Below are positions 60,583 through 64,000 of a stretch of 64,000 nt of DNA, one piece after another. The notes under the pieces are model-generated. The model searched no databases. It saw nothing but the letters and a program-made list of their open reading frames with translations, and was not told the origin of the DNA. Source of the stretch: Paragordius varius (taxonomy: Eukaryota; Nematomorpha). A program made the translations under genes and the position numbers. The DNA lies in contig OZ176056.1 of assembly GCA_964247055.1 (NCBI GenBank), positions 2,914,001 through 2,978,000 of the forward strand, written 5' to 3'. The first letter of the stretch is position 1, and each line of letters starts with the position of its first letter.

Positions 60583-62770
60583 ATGAGCCAAAAAAAGTTG
60601 TACAGATACAAGAAAGATTGGGAGCATGAATACTTTTTTATTATGATAAATGAAACATGCACCTATCTAATATGCAATAGTACTGTTGCTTTGCCCAAAA
60701 AGTCAAATATTGAAAGACATTATAGATCTCTGCATCCACATTACTCCAAAAACTACCCCTTACAAACTCAAGAACGCAACATTAAAGTAAAGGAATTAAA
60801 AGAACAATTATCCGCCTCACAAAATAGCATACTTAAATACAACAAAGGCTATAAAAATGCTACGATTGCTTCATTCAAGGTAGCGGAAATACTCATTCGG
60901 AACAATAAGCCATTCCAAGATGGTGAAATATTTAAAGAAGCCTTTATTAGCGCTTGTGATATTTTATTTGAAAATTTTGATAACAAAAATAATATTATGA
61001 CAGCTATTAAAAGCATAAGCTTATCGAGAAATACCGTTATGCGCAGGGCTGAAGATATTAGTAATAATCTTGATGAAATTTTACATGAAAATATTAATAA
61101 CTGTATTTTTTTTCCTTGCAACTCGATGAGTCCACCGATTATGTTGGAATCGCCCAATTATGCATTTTTATTCGTATGATATTTAGTGATTTATCTGCAA
61201 AGGAGGAATTATTAACTATAATACCTCTCCACGAACAAACCAGAGGGCAGGATATTTTTGATTCTTTTTATAAATTTATCACAGATAAACTTCTCATCGT
61301 AAAACTCGCATCTATAACTACTGATGGAGCTCCGGCTATGATTGGCGTTAACAACGGCTTTATCGCTTTATGTAAAAATCACAGTGCATTTCCCAAGTTC
61401 ATTGATTACCATTGTATAATCCATAATCAAGTTTTATGTTCAAAAGTTTTAAAATACCATCATGTAATGAACCCCTGTTTTAAAATTGTTAACGCCATTC
61501 GAACAAAAAGCTTGTCCCGCCGCCAATTTCGAATTTTGTTAAATGAGTGCGGCGTGGAATATGGAGAACTTTTATTACATACTGATGTAAGGTGGTTGAG
61601 TCGTGCCGCATTTTTAATTAGATTTAGGCAACTTTTACCACAAATAGAAATTTTTTTAGAGAATTCTAAATTTTCATACCCTGAATTGAAAGATCAAGAT
61701 TGGCTGCTTGATCTTGCATTTTTATGCGATATCACGGAAAAATTGCATAAATTAAACATCCAATTACAAGGAAAAGATAAAACAATAATGGATATGATGG
61801 GTGCTTTAAAATCTTTTAAGGAAACACTAACAGTAGTAGAAACACAATTAAAAAACCGAGATTTAAAACATTTTTTTAATCTGGCAGCGGTGTCTGAAAA
61901 AATAGAGAATCTCTCTTTTGAAAAATATGCAGATGATATTGGTCTGCTTATTAATGATTTTGAAAAACGATTTTCATCAACTCTTTTCAAATGTGTGCTT
62001 TCGAAAAATATTGAGAATCTCCTGGAAAGCCCACATCTCCAATTCTTACATACTCAAATTCATTAAACCCGAATTTTTACTTTACGATTTAATAACCTTT
62101 AAACAGCTAAAATATCTGGGTCACATCCTGCGATCTGACTCGCTAGAAAAAATCATACTCTTTGGGTTGGTAGATGGCACCCGCAGAAGGGGCCGACCCA
62201 AAAAGCGGTGGATCGATGTGCTCAAATCAATAACAAATCTAACCTTTCATCAACTGTTGAGAGTAACACAGGATCGCCTAAAATGGAGAACACTAATCTA
62301 TGAGAAAGCCAGAGTCAGTATATGACTAGCTTATAACAACAACAACATCTATAAATAAACTTGAAGACATCGCTATTTTTTTATCATGCCCATTTAATAA
62401 TAATAATAATGTTGAATATATTGCTCAAAAACTCAGCCACTTTCTTGGTGTACCAAATTTAGCAGAGTTGGAAGAGGAATTAATAAATGTTAAATGCGAT
62501 ATCCATCTAAAATCATTAGGATCAGATATATATAAATTTATAAATAAAGATAAATACCCCCATATTTGGAAAACCGCTGCATTATTCAATTCTTTTTTTG
62601 GATCCACATATTTATGTGAATCGGCTTTTTCAATTATGAATGCTATCAAAACTAAACAGAGGTCACAATTAACTAATAAACATTTAGAATCATGTTTGAG
62701 AATTGCTTTGACTTCATTTGAACCTAATTTAGATAAACTTTCTGAATTTTTTCGCAGTCGGGCGTTTTAA
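60583..62770 (+). pseudogene. hAT transposase (BED finger, DUF4371, hAT dimerisation)
   Basis: Stretch 1 (60583-61130) has a BED-like finger, CTYLIC followed by an ERHYRSLH His pair, then the helical N-terminal region with NKPFQDGEIFKEAF. Stretch 2 (about 61116-62040) continues in another frame from LQLDESTDYVG, with ITTDGAPAMIG, YHCIIHNQVLCSK, FKIVNAIRTKSLSRRQFR and LHTDVRWLSR. The catalytic-core Asp residues and the RW motif are kept. Stretch 3 (about 62350-62770) has the C-terminal dimerisation region: FGSTYLCESAFSIMNAIKTK, QLTNKHLESCLRIAL. One frameshift at a T-run near 61110 and a LINE fragment between stretches 2 and 3 disable it. Family length about 600-700 aa. It moves DNA by cut-and-paste when intact. 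Confidence 0.85.
62045..62345 (+). mobile_element. LINE 3' end inserted in the hAT
   Basis: The translated phrase LKYLGHILRSDSLEKIILFG, then RRRGRPKKRWIDVL and TQDRLKWRTLI, is the C-terminal tail of an endonuclease-RT LINE. It ends in a stop near 62323 and a short AACAACAAC tail. It splits the hAT transposase. ACATCT before (about 62031-62036) and after (about 62345-62350) may be the target duplication, but it is short and not decisive. Severely 5'-truncated, as is usual for LINE insertions. Confidence 0.75.
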
Positions 62771-64000
62771 ATATTTTTTTCTTTATTAAATATGGATGTT
62801 TATCGAGTTGTATTTTCGCTTAGGAAAAAGCCGATTTACTAAAAAATATGTGGATAGAATTAAAACTGATACAATTTTAATGTACTCTTATTTATGTTCA
62901 AATTATGGTTCTAAATTGGAATGCTATTTTTTCTTTCTTTTATTTTTTGTATCATAATGTATTCTCCCCTGTAATTTCAAATGCATTGTTTAAATTTTTA
63001 TATTGTAAAATTTCATATAATAGAAATTTAATAAATAAATATTTTGAAGTGTTTTATGTTGGTTAAAAAATTAAGGTAGTTAATAACCCGTTGTCTTTTA
63101 ATTAAAATTATTTTTGTATTTGGTTGATAGATAAAAAAATTACAATTTTAAAATGGTTTAAACAAGTCACACTCTAATCTGTAAAGCAGGTATATACATC
63201 ATTTAAAGTGTTGATTGAGTTTTTTTGATAAATATTTCTGGGTGACCGCGAACTCTTTTTTTAACAAAAAAGCCAAAAAAAAGCTCGCGACAAAAAAAGT
63301 GTGGCCACCCCTGCTCTATAGGTATTGCGCTTGGAATCACAAATGGTATATTTGTAGTTTTCTCATCTCTTTATTGGATTAATAACTAGGATTTAAGGTG
63401 TAGTTCTTAATATTAAGGGGTACCGTTATGTTTATGTCGCATACACTTTTTTCAATGTTATGGGATATTTTGGTTAAAAAAGATTTACTCATTCGTTTTA
63501 TTTGTTTTATACTCTTCCTGGATCTTTCGTTTCCTATTTGCGTAACCGCTGAGTTTTGGCAATATCTGATAATAATGAAAATAATTATAACAAATACAAA
63601 GCTATATTACCTACTTTGTTAGAGATGAATAGAAATAAGTTTGTACATGTAGAAGGGAATACCTGCATCAAAGTTGTTTTTTGCATAATGTCTCTTAGTC
63701 TCATTTATAAAAATTTTATATTTTTTAGGGATTATTACGTAAGTTGCTGAAATCCTACTAGAAAGTTGTTATAATATTTGCATAAATTAAATTTAATTAA
63801 GAAAAATTATTTTGGCGCCCCTAAAAACAGCGCCCGGGGCATGATGCACCCCCTTGCCCCCCCCCCCCCCCCCCCCCCTTGGTACGCCACTGCAACTGGG
63901 TTAAAATTAACAAGATACAGAAAAGGTTGATAAACAATTGTTTTAACAAAATTATTATACTAATAATGAGTTAGTTGAGCCCAAATATTAGGGTAAATTT

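Larger units (their letters stand above)
60236..63313 (+). mobile_element. ZBED/GTF2IRD2-type hAT transposon, young insertion
   Basis: Perfect 13-bp TIRs (CAGGGGTGGCCAC) and a perfect 8-bp target duplication CTCTATAG (60228-60235 and 63314-63321). The homologous position in copy A near 9460 has a single CTCTATAG, so the empty site is present in the window. The element is 3,078 bp including a LINE fragment. It encodes a single-ORF-type transposase broken into three stretches. It inserted after the segmental duplication, or was lost from only one copy, the former being much simpler because the site is clean. Confidence 0.95.
57207..63892 (-). mobile_element. hAT transposon (ZMYM1/TTF-type), copy B, multiply nested
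   Basis: Counterpart of 6471-10023. The right target duplication CAACTGGG is intact (63893-63900); the left one has lost its last bases (CAACTGG then AGAGGCGTACC). Besides the inner hAT and Helitron it has a third hAT at 60236-63313. Transposase pieces on the minus strand include NHRSIPQSWFFQR near 60110 and NLPFPGHVKSL near 59735. C homopolymer near 63857-63878. Confidence 0.8.
49975..64000. repeat. Segmental duplication, copy B
   Basis: Direct repeat of window bases 1-10135. It is about 3.9 kb longer because of insertions at 50335-51006 and 60236-63313 and small indels. It reaches the window end, so its right boundary is not visible. Confidence 0.93.

Overview
AT-rich (roughly 70-75% A+T by eye) metazoan nuclear DNA with spliced genes, microsatellites and a dense, nested load of DNA transposons, Helitrons, LINE fragments and fossil LTR retroelements. 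No bacterial operon structure and no RNA gene was seen. The taxon cannot be fixed from sequence alone. Serpins, Ig/FN3-type extracellular exons and mariner, hAT and Helitron families point to an animal. A parasitic or transposon-rich invertebrate (for example an arthropod or a cnidarian/myxozoan lineage) is only a guess.

Layout. (1) 1-10.1 kb is copy A of a large direct segmental duplication whose copy B fills 49.98-64.0 kb (offset about 49,974 at the left edge). Both copies carry a tiny three-exon secreted-peptide gene, an unidentified minus-strand exon, a dead mariner, and a hAT element that contains a second hAT that contains a Helitron. Each shell has readable target-site duplications. 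Copy B alone gained a 672-bp foldback element and a 3.1-kb ZBED-type hAT, which itself carries a LINE 3' end; copy A preserves both empty sites. (2) 10.6-15.6 kb holds two convergent serpin paralogues: a decayed one (+) and a nearly intact one (-) with an inhibitory-type hinge and a predicted P1 Arg. (3) 15.6-24 kb is intergenic DNA, a LINE fragment and fossil LTR material. (4) 24.2-46.9 kb holds the main find: a chain of symmetric phase-1 exons encoding a signal peptide (present twice through a 2.6-kb tandem duplication), then [Ig - domain X - domain Y] and [Ig - domain X - FN3 - domain Y]. All splice phases agree across eight exons. The Ig-like domains lack the canonical cysteine pair, sequons are abundant, and domains X and Y each occur twice and are not recognised. 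A ghost of a further module lies at 29.5-30.07 kb. A mostly complete but broken Ty3/gypsy-type LTR element sits in the intron between the two modules. (5) 46.9-50 kb is intronic or intergenic DNA with a hAT MITE, diverged foldback elements and a Helitron in inverted orientation to the one at 30.7 kb.

How the parts may work together (inference): the Ig/FN3 chain is a secreted or surface protein that evolves by exon and module duplication inside a transposon-rich tandem array, in the manner of rapidly diversifying recognition or host-interaction loci. The small peptide gene in each 50-kb unit also uses phase-1 exons, so its last exons could in principle be spliced onto the Ig chain. The serpins would act outside the cell on trypsin-like proteases.
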